Part shown: one piece after another, positions 14,885 through 16,833 of the stretch
Position numbering within the stretch: position 1 is the stretch's first letter
Layout: each line of letters opens with the position of its first letter
NCBI GenBank assembly: GCA_001464165.1
Contig: LNEX01000417.1
Coordinates: 1-16,833 of the forward strand
Reading direction: 5' to 3'
From: a bacterium Ga0077546
GTDB lineage: Bacteria > Cyanobacteriota > Vampirovibrionia > Obscuribacterales > Obscuribacteraceae
Length of the DNA stretch: 16,833 nucleotides
Made by a program: the position numbers and the translations under genes
The notes under the pieces: model-generated
Told to the model about the DNA's origin: nothing
Seen by the model: only the letters and a program-made list of their open reading frames with translations
Database searches by the model: none

Positions 14885-15289
14885 TCACGAATCTACTGAC
14901 AAAGCCTGATCACAAGCGAAACCAGCGGTCTTGAGAATATCTTTGATTTGAGCAGAGAGCTTCAGTGGGTCAAATGGCTTAGTGATGACGGCCAATGCAC
15001 CCAGCTTCTTCATTTCTTCAAATTCGGGAAACATGCCTTTGGTAGTGCAAAAAATCACCGGCACTTCAGCCGTTTCTGGATTTTCACGCAAACTCGCTAA
15101 GGTTTTAGTACCGTCCATATCGTCCATACAGAGATCAAGCAGAATTACGTCTGGCACGTCACTACGCGCCATCTCAATACCCTCCTTTCCGGAACAAGCC
15201 TCCGCTACAGTATCGCCACCCAATAACCCGAGACAAGAACTGGCGACGGTGCGAAAGTCCTCCTCGTCATCAATAATAAGGACCTTCAT
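14885..15289 (-). CDS. Stand-alone CheY-like response regulator (B)
   Basis: The 134-residue receiver has LIIDDEED (4-11), the phospho-acceptor Asp52 in ILLDLCMDDMDG, Thr in IFCTTKG and the lysine in ITKPFDP. The loop after the acceptor has DDMDG where its paralogue has PIMDG, so the usual proline is missing; this may change partner choice. There is a short extra tail (about 13 residues, CDQALSVDS at the end). GGAG lies 12 nt before ATG 15289, a rather long spacing. It lies 45 nt after the kinase stop, so the two are probably cotranscribed and this is the likeliest direct partner. The 114-nt gap to receiver A holds no terminator or clear promoter that I could see. Confidence 0.95.
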   Translation of the reverse strand: MKVLIIDDEEDFRTVASSCLGLLGGDTVAEACSGKEGIEMARSDVPDVILLDLCMDDMDGTKTLASLRENPETAEVPVIFCTTKGMFPEFEEMKKLGALAVITKPFDPLKLSAQIKDILKTAGFACDQALSVDS

Positions 15290-15334
15290 AGTGAAAATGA
15301 TCTCCAGATACTAAATTTCGAACTCAAACTAAAA

Positions 15335-16833
15335 CTAAAAGGCCTGATTTGACTGCATAGCCGGTTCAAGTACCTGCACCGGCTGCTTGGGAAGATTTTG
15401 GGCCTTAGGAATACGGAACCAGAAGGTAGACCCCTTGCCTTCTTCTGACTCAACACCAATGGTTCCTCCGTGTTGCTCTACGATCCCTTTACAGATAGCC
15501 AGACCTAGACCTGTACCACCCTTCTTCTTAGCATCTGAGGCTTCAACTTGCTGGAAGCGCTGGAACAATCTGTTCTTAAAGCTCTCAGGAATACCACGGC
15601 CTCTATCAGTGACATGGACTTCGATAAATCCACCAGGAATCTCTGCAGAGCTCACTGTCACTGCTGCACCCTTGGGCGAGAACTTAACAGCATTAGAGAT
15701 CAAGTTAACCAAAACCTGTACCAATCTATCACCGTCAGCATGAACCATTTCGCCACTCGGCTTCATATCAAGCAAGACACCATTGTTTGCAGCAAATGTG
15801 TTAACAGCTTGCTCGGAGCGCTCAAAGATAGAGGCCACCGCCACGTCAACCAGCTCCATATCGAGTTTGCCAGCTTCGAGCTTCTCAACATCAAGAATGT
15901 CGTTAATTAGACCAATCAGACGAATGGTGTTGCGTTCAGCAATGTTTACTACCTTCTTAGCCTGGTCGGGCAGGGCCCCCATAGCACCAACGGCCAAAAG
16001 CGTGAGCGAACCGCGAATAGACGTTAGTGGGGTCCGTAGTTCGTGTGAAACAGTAGAAACGAATTCTTTCTTCATGCGCTCTACTTCTTTGCGCTCGGAC
16101 ACATCAAGAACGTTAGCCATAAACCTGACAGCACCATCTGGTGAAACAAATTCTGTCAATGAAATTTCTACAGGGAAATCTTCGCCGTTGGCAGACAGAC
16201 AATCAAATTCACCAATGCGGTTAAGAGCTTTAGTAAACAATGTCTCCATGAACGACTGACGATCGTTGGGGTCACTGACAGAGAAGTGGCGCGCATCGGC
16301 AAATAGTGACATGACGTGGCGGCCCAGCATCTCATGACTGCGAGTGGAGAACATTGACTCAGTACGTGGGTTAATAGACTCGATTAAACCATCACGAGTA
16401 ATAATGATCAGACCAACCATCATATTATTGATGATGTTGCGAATGCGGGCTTCGTTAGCTTTAATAGCTTCTTCAACCAATTTACGCTGAGTGATGTCGT
16501 GGGCAACACAAAACAAGGCTCTATCTTTTTCGGACCAGTCTGCCGACCATAAGACGTTGACCATACTGCCATCACGCTTCTTGACGCGGTTTTCGAAGTT
16601 TACCTTACTCGTGGCACCACGCACCGAACGCACGGCCCGAATAGTATCAGGCACATCTTCAGGCATGATTACTTCGATGAAACGGCGGCCCATCAATTCG
16701 TCAGGATAGAAGCCCCAGCTCTCATACGAAGCAGGGTTTACAGCGACGAACTTACCATCCATATCAATAGAACAAATCACATCGGCCGCGTTTTCAATTA
16801 CGGCTCTTTCTTTACGACTGGCTTCGGCTAAGG
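15335..16833 (-). CDS. PAS-PAS sensor histidine kinase, C-terminal part
   Basis: This kinase senses a signal through PAS domains and autophosphorylates on His. The gene runs off the window edge. The frame is open to 16833, where it reads LAEASRKERAVIENAADVIC, so the GTG at 16780 is not the start. Visible parts are: PAS 1 (VICSIDMDGKFVAVNP to FCVAHDITQRK), PAS 2 (GLIIITRDGLIESINP to ANVLDVSERK), HisKA with the phospho-acceptor His in STVSHELRTPLTSIRG (codon 16043-16045), and the HATPase_c with N box LVNLISNAVKFSPKG, G1 box VTDRGRGIPE and G2 box GGTGLGLAICKGIVEQHGG. No membrane helix is seen in the available part, so the protein may be cytoplasmic or anchored further upstream. Two receivers and an HPt-containing cyclase follow directly. 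Confidence 0.96.
   Translation of the reverse strand, partial: LAEASRKERAVIENAADVICSIDMDGKFVAVNPASYESWGFYPDELMGRRFIEVIMPEDVPDTIRAVRSVRGATSKVNFENRVKKRDGSMVNVLWSADWSEKDRALFCVAHDITQRKLVEEAIKANEARIRNIINNMMVGLIIITRDGLIESINPRTESMFSTRSHEMLGRHVMSLFADARHFSVSDPNDRQSFMETLFTKALNRIGEFDCLSANGEDFPVEISLTEFVSPDGAVRFMANVLDVSERKEVERMKKEFVSTVSHELRTPLTSIRGSLTLLAVGAMGALPDQAKKVVNIAERNTIRLIGLINDILDVEKLEAGKLDMELVDVAVASIFERSEQAVNTFAANNGVLLDMKPSGEMVHADGDRLVQVLVNLISNAVKFSPKGAAVTVSSAEIPGGFIEVHVTDRGRGIPESFKNRLFQRFQQVEASDAKKKGGTGLGLAICKGIVEQHGGTIGVESEEGKGSTFWFRIPKAQNLPKQPVQVLEPAMQSNQAF

Noticed and set aside
15387..16259. Plus-strand open frames opposite the histidine kinase
   Set aside because: The minus frame has full PAS, HisKA and HATPase motifs. 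The plus frames have no recognisable domain or SD and are antisense by-products.
16780..16833. GTG at 16780 as the kinase start
   Set aside because: It falls inside the PAS domain. The upstream codons continue a typical PAS lead-in (KERAVIENAADV) to the window edge, so the gene is simply truncated.

Overview
All fifteen recognisable protein-coding genes lie on the minus strand, so the window is read from high to low coordinates. Spacing is tight (overlap to about 230 bp). I see no tRNA, rRNA, CRISPR, insertion sequence or integrase. The DNA is mid-GC with no obvious compositional break. The organism is a Gram-negative-like bacterium. The three-part GDP-mannose pyrophosphorylase / left-handed beta-helix / phosphomannomutase-like fusion, the PAS kinase with single-domain receivers, and the WEYPPR-type GT4 would fit the cyanobacterial side of the tree (for example Obscuribacterales/Vampirovibrionia). 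That placement is inference from gene style only.

Region 1 (16833-12706) is a signalling block. It holds the 3' part of a PAS-PAS histidine kinase, two paralogous stand-alone CheY-like receivers, and a 552-residue HPt-REC-REC-GGDEF protein. Together they look like a phosphorelay ending in a diguanylate cyclase. The first REC of the cyclase carries Glu where the phospho-acceptor Asp should be.

Region 2 (12637-7553) is envelope and carbohydrate metabolism: gpsA, a GT4 glycosyltransferase with a repetitive Lys/Ala tail, and the fused GDP-mannose pyrophosphorylase, whose mutase domain has lost both its phosphoserine and its metal-binding motifs.

Region 3 (7411-4600) holds two proteins I do not recognise: a 268-residue mixed alpha/beta protein followed by a clear intrinsic terminator, and a 589-residue protein with a short N-terminal coiled coil and a long disordered Pro/Ala/Ser tail studded with Trp-Gly motifs.

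Region 4 (4466-2457) is a leucine-degradation-like set (small biotin carrier, HMG-CoA lyase, enoyl-CoA hydratase), in the same order as the Bacillus yngHB-yngG-yngF genes. The 5' end of the HMG-CoA lyase gene looks damaged: a normal start and first 13 codons are present in one frame, the catalytic VGPRDGLQNE segment is missing, and the rest of the enzyme continues in another frame.

Region 5 (2418-1) holds a MobA-like nucleotidyltransferase and a NatA/NatB-like ABC exporter. The permease and ATPase genes overlap by ATGA. The permease has no ATG/GTG/TTG ahead of its first membrane segment and is preceded by a 24-bp dyad that may be an operator.

No wholly new system is proven. The best leads are the phosphorelay with a Glu-substituted receiver, the Trp-Gly-rich protein with its unknown neighbour, and the disrupted HMG-CoA lyase.
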